A stretch of 64,000 nt of DNA from Runella sp. SP2 (lineage in GTDB: Bacteria > Bacteroidota > Bacteroidia > Cytophagales > Spirosomataceae): contig NZ_CP031030.1 of the NCBI RefSeq assembly GCF_003711225.1, forward strand, positions 2,170,001 through 2,234,000. Direction: 5' to 3'. Positions within the stretch are counted from its first letter, which is position 1. Each line of letters opens with the position of its first letter. The translations under genes were made by a program, and so were the position numbers. Positions 55,811 to 63,662 of this stretch are shown piece after piece. The notes beneath the pieces were generated by a model. It saw only the letters and a list, made by a program, of their open reading frames with translations. It was not told the origin of the DNA and ran no database searches.

Positions 55811-56316
55811 TAATCATTCGAGCTTGGTTTCATCATAAGGCGTATCGGCAACGCCACAATAATCGCGAGAAGGAATCCAACGATTAGGTATAACAATCCA
55901 TTAAAATCGCCGATTTTAAATTTGAATTCATTATTCACGGTCGCCAACGCAAAAATCGTCAGTGCAATTGACGTATTTATCATCGCCACCAAACCATAAA
56001 TCCAATTCCGAATATGCTCATTCAATTCTTCTCGATTTTCAGCCCAAAGCGTTTGATTAGGAATAGGCAACACGTTTGAAGGTAATTTTAGCAACGCACG
56101 ACCTACCGACAGAAGCAACACGTTGTTGGTTAAAATCAAACCTACCAAAATATAAAATATATCAGATTTGAGCATGAACTCGTCTGCTTGACCAAGGGCA
56201 TTAAAATGCACCCCCACTTCTTGCCCAAACAAACTGTAACTATACATTGAAGCCACAAATACTGTTATCATTGACAGGACTCGCCATACACGAATCGCAA
56301 AAGTTGTAATTTTCAT
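55810..56316 (-). CDS. Small four-helix membrane protein, unknown
   Basis: 168 aa with four hydrophobic segments (about 13-28, 52-72, 105-125, 138-160), e.g. IFYILVGLILTNNVLLLSVG and GLLYLIVGFLLAIIVALPIRL. No signature seen. Its stop overlaps the queA ATG (TAATG), so it is translated from the same mRNA and may be needed at matching levels, but no link to queuosine is evident. Confidence 0.65.
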   Translation of the reverse strand: MKITTFAIRVWRVLSMITVFVASMYSYSLFGQEVGVHFNALGQADEFMLKSDIFYILVGLILTNNVLLLSVGRALLKLPSNVLPIPNQTLWAENREELNEHIRNWIYGLVAMINTSIALTIFALATVNNEFKFKIGDFNGLLYLIVGFLLAIIVALPIRLMMKPSSND

Positions 56317-56347
56317 ATTTCACTCAGTGAGACACCATTTAAACTAT

Positions 56348-56404
56348 CAAGGGTCAAAAGTTATTAGTTTCGGTTCATTTCCTACACTAATAACTCTTAA
56401 CCCT
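56348..56404. repeat. Long imperfect hairpin upstream of queA operon
   Basis: Left arm 56348-56367 (AAGGGTCAAAAGTTATTAGT) pairs with the right arm 56385-56404 at 17 of 20 positions around a 17-nt loop. It lies between the RNase G stop and the small membrane protein start, on the minus-strand transcript; no long T run. Confidence 0.7.
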
Positions 56405-56425
56405 TTAAACATGTTTTTAAAAGAA

Positions 56426-57985
56426 TCAAGTGGTGGCGATTTCAATTTCCTCGCCATCTTTATCATAAAACTTAAACTCGGTAATCGGTAGCGAGCTATC
56501 TTTTAAGAGTTTAACCCATGATTTATATTTAAAGAACCATTTGAGTCGGGGCGACGGGAATCCCGCCGTAAAGTACGCGTGCAAGTACGGGTGAAGGGCT
56601 ACCGACACCTTTCTTTCGTTTTGTTTGGTCAACAAATATTCGAGGTTGTTTTCGATAATATCCGAAATCAAAATACTAGGCTGAATGGTTCCTGCGCCAT
56701 TACAAGTTGGACAAACTTCCCGCGTGACGATGTTCAATTCTGGCCGAACCCGTTGACGCGTAATTTGCATTAATCCAAATTTCGTAAGTGGCAAGAGCGT
56801 GAACTTAGAGCGGTCAGCCTTCATTTCGGCTTTCATCACGTCATACAGTTCCTTTTTATGCTCTGGCTTACGCATATCAATAAAATCCACCACAATGATA
56901 CCGCCCATATCGCGAAGGCGAAGCTGACGGGCAATTTCTTTGGCGGCTTCGGTATTGGTATGAAGCGCAGTATCTTCCTGACTTTCCTCGTTGTTGGACT
57001 TGTTACCGCTGTTGACATCAATTACATGGAGTGCTTCAGTGTGTTCTACAATGAGATAGCCTCCACCAGGAAGGCTCACTGAGCGTCCAAACAATGACTT
57101 AATCTGCTTTTCAAGACCTACTTGTTCAAATAATTTGCTTTTGCCCGAATAAAGTTTTACAATTTTTTCTTTATCGGGTGCAATCGTATGAATAAAGTCC
57201 CTGATGTCGTCGTACATCTCTTTGGTATCAACCGTGATGCTATCAAACGTATCGTTGAGCATGTCACGCATGATAGAAGACGCACGGTTCATTTCGCCAA
57301 TGATACGGTCGCGTGGTTTGGCCTCACTCAAGGCTTTCATTCCTTGCTCCCATTTTCTAATGGAGTTTTGAATGTCTTTATCCAACTCCTCAACGTCTTT
57401 ATTGGCGGCCACCGTTCGGACAATAATGCCGAAATTGGCAGGTTTGACCGAAGTCATTAACTTATGAAGACGTGTTCGTTCGGTCTTATCCGTAATTTTT
57501 TTGGAAATATTAACCGAATTAGAAAAGGGAACTAGCACTGCGTACCGTCCTGCGATAGAAATATCGCACGAAAGTCGGGGTCCTTTGGTAGAAATAGGCT
57601 CTTTGACAACCTGCACCAAAATGGGCTGGTTTTTTCCGAGTACTTTATCGATTTTGCCGAGTTTATCAATCTCTGGCTCCATCTTAAAGTTATTCAACTT
57701 TCCCGATGTGAGGCGTTTAGCAATCACATCTTTGGTCAGTTTATTTAAAGATTGGACGTTAGGGCCTAAGTCGTGGTAATGCAGAAAGGCATCTTTTTCG
57801 TATCCAATGTCAACAAAAGCAGCGTTCAAGCCAGTCACGAGTTTTCGGACGGTACCTAAATAAATATCACCAACCGTAAAACTACTTTCCGACTCCTCTA
57901 CTTGGTACTCAACGAGTCGCTTCTCCTGCAAGAGAGCGATGCGGGTACCTTTTTGTGAGGCACTAATGACTAATTCGCTACTCAA
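56426..57985 (-). CDS. rng: Ribonuclease G (RNase E/G family)
   Basis: Endoribonuclease for rRNA maturation and mRNA decay. 519 aa, the short RNase G type. S1 domain with VGDIYLGTVRKLVTGLNAAFVDIGYEKDAFLHYHDL (about 38-73), the RNase H-like and DNase I-like parts with catalytic Asp residues in ALHVIDVNSGNK and GGIIVVDFIDM, and the zinc-link cysteines in CPTCNGAG. The start codon is TTG (complement at 57983-57985); no ATG in frame nearby. Last gene of the HU-TPR-S22-like-RNase G neighbourhood. Confidence 0.94.
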   Translation of the reverse strand: MSSELVISASQKGTRIALLQEKRLVEYQVEESESSFTVGDIYLGTVRKLVTGLNAAFVDIGYEKDAFLHYHDLGPNVQSLNKLTKDVIAKRLTSGKLNNFKMEPEIDKLGKIDKVLGKNQPILVQVVKEPISTKGPRLSCDISIAGRYAVLVPFSNSVNISKKITDKTERTRLHKLMTSVKPANFGIIVRTVAANKDVEELDKDIQNSIRKWEQGMKALSEAKPRDRIIGEMNRASSIMRDMLNDTFDSITVDTKEMYDDIRDFIHTIAPDKEKIVKLYSGKSKLFEQVGLEKQIKSLFGRSVSLPGGGYLIVEHTEALHVIDVNSGNKSNNEESQEDTALHTNTEAAKEIARQLRLRDMGGIIVVDFIDMRKPEHKKELYDVMKAEMKADRSKFTLLPLTKFGLMQITRQRVRPELNIVTREVCPTCNGAGTIQPSILISDIIENNLEYLLTKQNERKVSVALHPYLHAYFTAGFPSPRLKWFFKYKSWVKLLKDSSLPITEFKFYDKDGEEIEIATT

Positions 57986-58088
57986 TGTATATGTAAGGAT
58001 AGAGGGTGAAAAACCTAGTCCGCGGTAAATCGCGAATGGTTAAAAACTAACTACAAAGTCCGACACAGAATCGAAGAAGTACATAAAA

Positions 58089-58126
58089 TCCCAAAACCAA
58101 GGTAAAAAAGTACCTTGGTTTTGGAG
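58089..58126 (-). terminator. Strong hairpin after the 29-codon gene
   Basis: CCAAAACCAAGGTA (58091-58104) pairs perfectly with TACCTTGGTTTTGG (58111-58124) around a 6-nt loop. It lies just after the small gene's stop (58134) and ahead of rng. T run short (GATTTTATG), so it may be a partial terminator or an RNA stabiliser. Confidence 0.65.
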
Positions 58127-58133
58127 TCAGAAA

Positions 58134-58223
58134 TTATTTCTTCTTGTGACGATTCTTTCTTAGGCGCTTTTTGCGTTTGTGCGTAGCGATCTTATGTCTT
58201 TTTCTTTTTTTTCCGCAAGGCAT
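58134..58223 (-). CDS. 29-aa AURKAIP1/COX24-domain ribosomal-type protein
   Basis: A 29-codon gene, too small for ordinary gene finding. It begins MPCGKKRKRHKIATHKRKKR and ends RLRKNRHKKK. More than half the residues are Lys, Arg or His. The GKKRxKxxxHKxKKRLRKxRHKKK pattern is that of the AURKAIP1/COX24 domain, which in mitochondria is ribosomal protein mS38 and has small bacterial counterparts in the 30S subunit (S22-like). Located between the TPR gene and rng, with RNase G downstream, in keeping with ribosome biogenesis. Confidence 0.88.
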   Translation of the reverse strand: MPCGKKRKRHKIATHKRKKRLRKNRHKKK

Positions 58224-58301
58224 AATCGTAAATGTTTTAAATGTTATTAAAAAATTGAATGATTCTGTTGTTAGACTTTCATCGTAAATAGCTAAAAACC
58301 A

Positions 58302-59147
58302 CTATTTTAACTCTTTTTCCAGTTCAGCAATTGCTGCCTGAATGGTCGGGTCTTTTTCTTTTTCCTTTACGATTAAAAGTTCTTCTAACGCTTCTTTGTT
58401 TTTGCCTGTCTGTGCCAACGAGACTCCCATGTAGAAACGTGCCTTCATATTTTCAGGACGCACTTTCAACAGTTGGCGAAAACGCTCTACTGCTTTTTCA
58501 TACTGGTTTGAACGCATCGACAACAACCCCATATTAAACAACGCTACTTCGTTGGTAGGATCGGCAGCCAAAACTTCTCTTAACAACATGATTCCTTGCA
58601 TCGGCGTTTCGGTCGATACGTAAGTCATGGCCAAGTTCGCTTTGACATTTAGCAAATTTGGATTTTTATCGAGCGCTTTTTGGTACCACTCGCGGGCTTT
58701 CGCTCCCAATTTTGCCAATTTTTGGTTGTCAACAGCAAACCCAAACGCATCGTAATAACGGTCTCCTGCCCGTAAAAAATTGGCTTCGGTAGGAACCAAA
58801 AGAGCCACATTTTCGGCATATTTGGCTGCACTATCAAATTTTCTAATCTGAGAATAGAAATCTGATAATTGGAGCGCCGCAGTCGATTTTGCTTTTGAAT
58901 CTGCTGTTGAGGTATATTGTTGAAGTAACTTATTGACAGTGCCTTGTTGCTCAGATGTCAAAGGTACACTATGTTCTGTCGAGCTAGAAGCACGCTCTTT
59001 AGGCGCTTCAGACTCTTTTGTATTAGTGCTTTCTTTCCCCTCAACCAACTTACGCTCCTTGGTATTTACCACCACTTTTGGAAGGCTATAAAGCCCGCCA
59101 GTGAGCACAGTAGCAAACACAATTACTAATAAGATGGAGCGATTCAT
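58302..59147 (-). CDS. Membrane-anchored TPR protein
   Basis: 281 aa. N-terminal hydrophobic segment MNRSILLVIVFATVLTGGLYSL acts as anchor; then a Ser/Glu/Lys-rich linker (about 30-70) and TPR units from about 85 to 275 (AREWYQKALDKNPNLLNVKANLAMTYV; GIMLLREVLAADPTNEVALFNMGLLSM; AVERFRQLLKVRPENMKARFYMGVSLA). It sits 44 bp downstream of the HU gene and ahead of the S22-like gene and rng, an order I recall as conserved in Bacteroidota. Function unknown. Confidence 0.82.
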   Translation of the reverse strand: MNRSILLVIVFATVLTGGLYSLPKVVVNTKERKLVEGKESTNTKESEAPKERASSSTEHSVPLTSEQQGTVNKLLQQYTSTADSKAKSTAALQLSDFYSQIRKFDSAAKYAENVALLVPTEANFLRAGDRYYDAFGFAVDNQKLAKLGAKAREWYQKALDKNPNLLNVKANLAMTYVSTETPMQGIMLLREVLAADPTNEVALFNMGLLSMRSNQYEKAVERFRQLLKVRPENMKARFYMGVSLAQTGKNKEALEELLIVKEKEKDPTIQAAIAELEKELK

Positions 59148-59191
59148 TGCACGTTACCTTTAAATCTTTCAACAATACTTTACTTCTTAGA

Positions 59192-59476
59192 TTACAAATC
59201 AGAGCCTTTTACTTGCTCTACAAATACTTTAGCTGGCTTGAAGCTTGGCACATAATGCTCGTCAATAACGATAGCAGTATTTTTAGAAATGTTACGAGCT
59301 ACTTTCTTTGCACGTTTTTTGTTTACAAAGCTACCAAACCCACGGACATAAATATTTTCGCCTTTTGCTAATGAATCTTTTACTACTGAGAAAAACGCTT
59401 CAACTGTTTCAGAAACGTTTGCTTTTTCGATGCCGGTTTGGTCGGCAACTGCTGCGATTAAATCTGCTTTCGTCAC
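59192..59476 (-). CDS. HU family DNA-binding protein
   Basis: 94-aa histone-like dimer that bends DNA in the nucleoid. MTKADLIAAVADQTGIEKANVSETVEAFF at the N terminus, GENIYVRGFGSFVNKKRAKKVARNISKNT with the arm region, and VPSFKPAKVFVEQV at the end. The start codon is GTG (complement at 59474-59476). A -7 box TACTTTTG is found 105 bp upstream, giving a leader of about 100 nt. It heads the HU-TPR-S22-like-RNase G run of genes. Confidence 0.95.
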   Translation of the reverse strand: MTKADLIAAVADQTGIEKANVSETVEAFFSVVKDSLAKGENIYVRGFGSFVNKKRAKKVARNISKNTAIVIDEHYVPSFKPAKVFVEQVKGSDL

Positions 59477-59580
59477 TTTTATTAAACTTTAAGGTTATAA
59501 AATTGTTATTCTTTGGAAATTAGTTTCAAAAATTCTACCAAGCCGATGTGTTGATAAGCGTACGGCCTAATTTGAGCGCA

Positions 59581-59588
59581 CAAAAGTA
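59581..59588 (-). promoter_or_regulatory. -7 promoter box of HU gene
   Basis: TACTTTTG on the minus strand. The leader of about 100 nt to the GTG start is longer than usual here. Confidence 0.55.
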
Positions 59589-59629
59589 GTACATTTTCGA
59601 CTAATTTTGAAAATGTTTTCTGTCTTAAT

Positions 59630-60718
59630 TTGAAAAAAAAACTCCCGAATTCATTGAATAACAAGTTTTTTGCTGAAACCCTCATCCGTTGGTACACTCA
59701 TCAACACCGTGATTTGCCCTGGCGGCAAACACAAAATCCGTATTATATATGGTTATCCGAAATCATTCTACAGCAGACGCGCGTCGCTCAAGGATTACCT
59801 TATTATGAACGATTTGTTAGCGCCTACCCTACTGTTATTGACCTTGCCAACGCCCCCGAACAAGAGGTAATACGGCTGTGGCAGGGCTTAGGGTATTATT
59901 CACGGGCAAGGAACCTCCACCAAACTGCCAAACACATTGCATATCAACTCAATGGGGTATTCCCAAGCACTTACAATGAACTATTAAAACTCAAAGGAAT
60001 TGGCCCCTACACTGCCGCTGCCATTGCTTCTTTTGCCTTTGATGAAGCCGTCGCCGTCGTGGACGGAAATGTCTATCGGGTGCTTGCGCGGGTATTTGGC
60101 GTTGACCTTGACATTGCCAGTTCCCAAGGGCAAAAAAGGTTTGCACAACTTGCCACCGAACTCATCTCTACTGAACAACCCGCCTTGTACAATCAGGCCA
60201 TTATGGAATTTGGGGCTGTTCACTGTACGCCTACCTCCCCCGACTGTCTGTTGTGTCCGTTTCAGGGCGTTTGCGAGGCTAATCTCACGGGTAGAGTTAC
60301 CCAATTGCCCGTTAAAATCAAGAAAACGAAGGTACGGGTACGGCACTATCATTATTTTATTTTGATAAAAGATGGACAATTGGCCATGAACCTACGTACA
60401 GAACGGGACATCTGGCAACAACTCTATGATTTTTATTTGGTCGAAACCGAGCATCCAGACGCCACCCTCGACTCACTCTCTTTGCCTTCTTTCTTACAAA
60501 AAGCTCTTTCTCAATCGGTTGTCTCCCAACCGAGCGAAACAATTACGCACATTCTCACCCATCAGCGCATACAAGCGAGGTTCTGGCAAGTAGCCCTCCC
60601 GTCGGGTTTTGATTTGGAACTTCCCCCCTCTCTTCGTTTTTTTACGCAAGAAGAAATTGACGAACTCCCCAAACCCGTCTTGGTTTCGACGTATTGGAAA
60701 GCGCGGTTTTTTGAGTAA
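59630..60718 (+). CDS. mutY: A/G-specific adenine DNA glycosylase
   Basis: Removes A mispaired with 8-oxoG. 362 aa. HhH-GPD fold: catalytic Glu44 in WLSEIILQQTRV, HhH motif LLKLKGIGPYTAAAIASFAF, catalytic Asp in VAVVDGNVYRVLARVFGV, 4Fe-4S ligands C-x6-C-x2-C-x5-C in CTPTSPDCLLCPFQGVC, and a NUDIX-like C-terminal domain from about residue 240. No ATG in frame: the start is TTG at 59630 or TTG at 59654. Divergent from HU, and followed by ssb. Confidence 0.94.
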   Translation: MKKKLPNSLNNKFFAETLIRWYTHQHRDLPWRQTQNPYYIWLSEIILQQTRVAQGLPYYERFVSAYPTVIDLANAPEQEVIRLWQGLGYYSRARNLHQTAKHIAYQLNGVFPSTYNELLKLKGIGPYTAAAIASFAFDEAVAVVDGNVYRVLARVFGVDLDIASSQGQKRFAQLATELISTEQPALYNQAIMEFGAVHCTPTSPDCLLCPFQGVCEANLTGRVTQLPVKIKKTKVRVRHYHYFILIKDGQLAMNLRTERDIWQQLYDFYLVETEHPDATLDSLSLPSFLQKALSQSVVSQPSETITHILTHQRIQARFWQVALPSGFDLELPPSLRFFTQEEIDELPKPVLVSTYWKARFFE

Positions 60719-60723
60719 ATTTG
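60694..60723 (+). promoter_or_regulatory. ssb promoter
   Basis: TTG (60694-60696), 19-bp spacer, TAAATTTG (60716-60723), a good consensus match that overlaps the mutY stop codon. ssb can therefore be made independently of mutY. Confidence 0.65.
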
Positions 60724-60784
60724 TCATCCGCATGGCTTCAAACCTTGCAGTTTTGATTCGTAACTTACAATTTTTTTTATAACA

Positions 60785-61258
60785 ATGGCTGGAGTAAACA
60801 AAGTAATTTTATTGGGCAATTTGGGAAGTGACCCAGAGGTTCGTCACCTCGAAAATGGCTCAGCAGTAGCACGTTTTAACATCGCAACCTCTGAAAGCTA
60901 CACCAATCGCAGCGGCGAACGTGTGGAACAAACAGAATGGCATCGGATTGAACTTTGGGACAATTTGGCAAAAATTGCGGAACAGTATTTACGCAAAGGA
61001 AACACTGTTTATATTGAAGGAAAACTTCGTACCGAAACCTGGGTGGATAAAGAAGGAAAACAGCGCGAAGGAAAAACTGTACGGGGAACAACATTGACAC
61101 TCGTTGGAGGTCGTAATTCAAACAATAACGACGACAATTCGTCGGGTTACAATGCACCACAACAGTCAGCGCCTGCACCTCGTCCTGCTCCTCAACCTAA
61201 ACCTGCGACACCCATCGCCTCTGACTTAGGTGGTGGAGATGATGACTTGCCGTTTTAA
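60785..61258 (+). CDS. ssb: Single-stranded DNA-binding protein
   Basis: Coats ssDNA in replication, repair and recombination. 157 aa. OB fold (about 1-108): [70 protein letters not shown] disordered Pro/Gln/Asn linker and the acidic tip DDDLPF follow, which binds partner proteins. A secondary promoter sits at the mutY stop. Confidence 0.97.
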   Translation: MAGVNKVILLGNLGSDPEVRHLENGSAVARFNIATSESYTNRSGERVEQTEWHRIELWDNLAKIAEQYLRKGNTVYIEGKLRTETWVDKEGKQREGKTVRGTTLTLVGGRNSNNNDDNSSGYNAPQQSAPAPRPAPQPKPATPIASDLGGGDDDLPF

Positions 61259-61268
61259 GATTACATCA

Positions 61269-61319
61269 GCTTCCCGAAAGTTTTTCATCTTCCCGAAAGT
61301 TCAAAACTTTCGGGAAGAT
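61269..61319. repeat. Intergenic hairpin with extra direct half-repeat
   Basis: ATCTTCCCGAAAGTT (61287-61301) and AACTTTCGGGAAGAT (61305-61319) are perfect inverted arms; a third copy of CTTCCCGAAAGTT lies just before at 61270-61282. Between the convergent ends of ssb and the lipoprotein gene. Could serve as a bidirectional terminator; looks like a dispersed repeat. Confidence 0.75.
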
Positions 61320-61344
61320 AGGTGGAAGGTAGGTAAGTAATGAA

Positions 61345-61761
61345 TCACTTTTTCAGCACTTGCATTTGAAGCTGGTACTGGTCACTAGGGATTTTCTCCG
61401 TCTTAGATTCTGGGCTAACTTGCTTTAAAATAAGCAAATACTTCTGCTGGTTGACCGTCACCTCTAATGAATCCTGCGTCACAGACGTCTTGCGGCCTAC
61501 CGCCTGACAGTCACCCAAGCACATTTTTACGTTTTGTTGGGCATTTAGTACCAAATCAACGACCACTTCCCCCGCTCGAAAACACTGCACATTTTTCGGG
61601 CAACGGCTATCTTCAACGCCAGTCAGTGCCAATTGGACATCTCCGACCTGAACTGGTTGTTTGGTCGTCAAAGGAAAATCACTTCCTAGCGTCAACGAAT
61701 CTACGCTTTCCGACTTACAACCGGCCATCAGACCTAAGCACAAAATCAGTGCATTTTTCAT
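61345..61761 (-). CDS. Small lipoprotein, unknown
   Basis: 138 aa. Lipobox LMAGC (Cys15) after MKNALILCLG. Beta-rich mature domain with four Cys: EDSRCPKNVQCFRAGEVVVDL and KMCLGDCQ, probably two disulphides. The DSRCPxxVQCxxAG pattern occurs in other Bacteroidota lipoproteins of unknown role. Single gene. Confidence 0.65.
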   Translation of the reverse strand: MKNALILCLGLMAGCKSESVDSLTLGSDFPLTTKQPVQVGDVQLALTGVEDSRCPKNVQCFRAGEVVVDLVLNAQQNVKMCLGDCQAVGRKTSVTQDSLEVTVNQQKYLLILKQVSPESKTEKIPSDQYQLQMQVLKK

Positions 61762-61850
61762 AACTTTATTCGATTTTTGTCAACGCAAGCACCTTACTTG
61801 CTACTGAGATAAAGACGAGAAACGACAAAAAAACGTTGGAATAGACCTCC

Positions 61851-62222
61851 ATGAATTTACGCATCAAAGAAATCAACCACGTAGCTTTGTACGTTGCAGA
61901 CGTAGCGCAAAGTTGCCATTTTTATTCAAATATCCTACAAATGAACCAGTTATCCCGTCCTGACTTTGATTTCCCTGGAGCTTGGTTTCAAATTGGTTCA
62001 CACCAAGAATTACACCTAATCGGAATTCGCACGGAGCAGGTTATCTCAGGCTCCCGCAGCAACCACTTTGCGCTCGAAGTTGAAGACCTTTCCGCCTGGG
62101 AACAGCATTTAAAGGCGAACCAAGCGATTTACCGCCCCCCAAAACCTCGACCAGATGGACTTCTTCAACTTTTTGTCAAAGACCCCGACGGGTATTGGAT
62201 TGAATTATTTTCGCGAGCTTAG
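61851..62222 (+). CDS. VOC (glyoxalase/bleomycin-resistance) family protein
   Basis: 123 aa, one betaalphabetabetabeta pair: INHVALYVADVAQSCHFYSNILQM, HHis and Glu in metal positions (NHVAL; SNHFALEVED; GYWIELF). Similar to small VOC dioxygenases and lyases; cannot be assigned. Convergent with msrB, one base apart. Confidence 0.8.
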   Translation: MNLRIKEINHVALYVADVAQSCHFYSNILQMNQLSRPDFDFPGAWFQIGSHQELHLIGIRTEQVISGSRSNHFALEVEDLSAWEQHLKANQAIYRPPKPRPDGLLQLFVKDPDGYWIELFSRA

Positions 62223-62223
62223 T

Positions 62224-62700
62224 CTATTTCTTTTCAAAGGCCAACGCCGCTCCGTTCATGCAATAACGAAGCCCCGTTGGACGAGGACCATCGTCGAAAA
62301 CGTGTCCAAGATGCGCATCGCAAACAGCACAAATGACCTCGTCACGCTCCATCCCGAAGCTCTTGTCTTTTTCGTCTTTGAGGGCTTTTTTATTGATTGG
62401 GGCAAAAAAACTTGGCCAACCCGTACCTGAGTCAAATTTGGTTTCAGAATTAAATAAAGGTGTTCCGCAACAAACACATTTGTAAATTCCCTTTTCTTTG
62501 TTGTTCCAATAAGGCCCCGTAAAAGCGCGTTCTGTCCCTTTTTGACGGGTCACGTAAAACTGAATAGGGGTCAGGATTTTTTTCCACTCCGCATCCGTTT
62601 TGACTACCCGTTTGAGCTCTTGGGATTGTTGTTGCGAAAATGCTAGTGGACTAACTAACGACGTTCCAATAAGTGTGTGAATGAATGAGCGACGGTTCAT
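62224..62700 (-). CDS. msrB: Peptide-methionine (R)-S-oxide reductase, exported
   Basis: Repairs methionine R-sulphoxide. 158 aa with an N-terminal RR-containing export signal ([22 protein letters not shown]), so probably periplasmic. Zinc-binding CxxC pairs in [24 protein letters not shown] and [13 protein letters not shown], catalytic Cys in RYCMNGAAL (RYCMNG rather than RYCINS). Standard MsrB fold length after the signal. Confidence 0.93.
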   Translation of the reverse strand: MNRRSFIHTLIGTSLVSPLAFSQQQSQELKRVVKTDAEWKKILTPIQFYVTRQKGTERAFTGPYWNNKEKGIYKCVCCGTPLFNSETKFDSGTGWPSFFAPINKKALKDEKDKSFGMERDEVICAVCDAHLGHVFDDGPRPTGLRYCMNGAALAFEKK

Positions 62701-62777
62701 AGGTGATAGGCGATTTGGTTGTTTTCTATATGTATATTAACGTACCAATTTAATCGAAAGTTTTACACAAATCAAAA

Positions 62778-63542
62778 ATGCTTAACGACTGGCAATTAGG
62801 TGGAAAACGCGCCCTTGTTACGGGCGGAACCAAAGGCATCGGACGCGCCACCGTCCAAACGCTTCTCAAAATGGGTGCAGAGGTCTTACTCGTGGCCCGA
62901 AACGCAGAAGAAGTAGCCCAACAAGTTGGTGATTATCAAGAGCAAGGTTTTCCCGTGACGGGCTTGGCGCTGGATTTGGGAAACACAAAGGCCATCGAAT
63001 CACTCGCGCAGTTTGTTCAAACCCATTGGAAAAAACTTGATATTCTAATCAACAACGTGGGTACAAACATTCGTAAACCCACCGATTCGTACTCCTACGA
63101 CGAATACGACCATATCTTAAACACCAATCTCCGTTCGGCCTTTCTGCTTACCAAAGCCTTGTATCCCGCACTGCAATTGGCCAAAGGCTGTGTGGTTAAC
63201 GTCACTTCAGTTGCTGGATTAACCTCCTTGCGCAGCGGTTCTATTTATGGCATGACCAAAGGAGCGTTGAACCAACTTACGAGAAATTTAGCCTGCGAAT
63301 GGGCCAAAGACCATATTCGGGTCAACGCCGTAGCGCCCTGGTACATTGCCACGCCACTGACGGAGTCGGTTTTATCTAATCCAGAAGCATTAAGCGACAT
63401 TTTGCGCCGAACGCCTATGCAGCGTGTGGGCCAACCCGAAGAAGTAGCCAATGCCATCGTTTTTTTATGTCTTCCTGCCGCCAGTTATATTAGTGGCCAG
63501 ATAATAGCCGTTGACGGTGGTTTTTCAGTATATGGTTTTTAG
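62778..63542 (+). CDS. Short-chain dehydrogenase/reductase (tropinone reductase-like)
   Basis: 254 aa. NAD(P)-binding [10 protein letters not shown] (about 16-25), NNVGTN, catalytic Ser/Tyr/Lys in VTSVAG...[14 protein letters not shown], and the C-terminal [24 protein letters not shown] ending. The N-terminal [19 protein letters not shown] resembles plant tropinone-reductase-like and bacterial homologues. Substrate unknown. It precedes the sugar transporter gene by 120 bp, so a sugar-related alcohol is possible (inference). Confidence 0.88.
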   Translation: MLNDWQLGGKRALVTGGTKGIGRATVQTLLKMGAEVLLVARNAEEVAQQVGDYQEQGFPVTGLALDLGNTKAIESLAQFVQTHWKKLDILINNVGTNIRKPTDSYSYDEYDHILNTNLRSAFLLTKALYPALQLAKGCVVNVTSVAGLTSLRSGSIYGMTKGALNQLTRNLACEWAKDHIRVNAVAPWYIATPLTESVLSNPEALSDILRRTPMQRVGQPEEVANAIVFLCLPAASYISGQIIAVDGGFSVYGF

Positions 63543-63662
63543 CAGCATTCAAGTTTTACCATTTTTTAAAATAATTTAAAAATAACTTAACATAAATTTT
63601 TTATCCCGCGTTTTTTTTCATTTTTTCGGGACTGAATTTACCTTCTAAACCTCCTATTCCTC

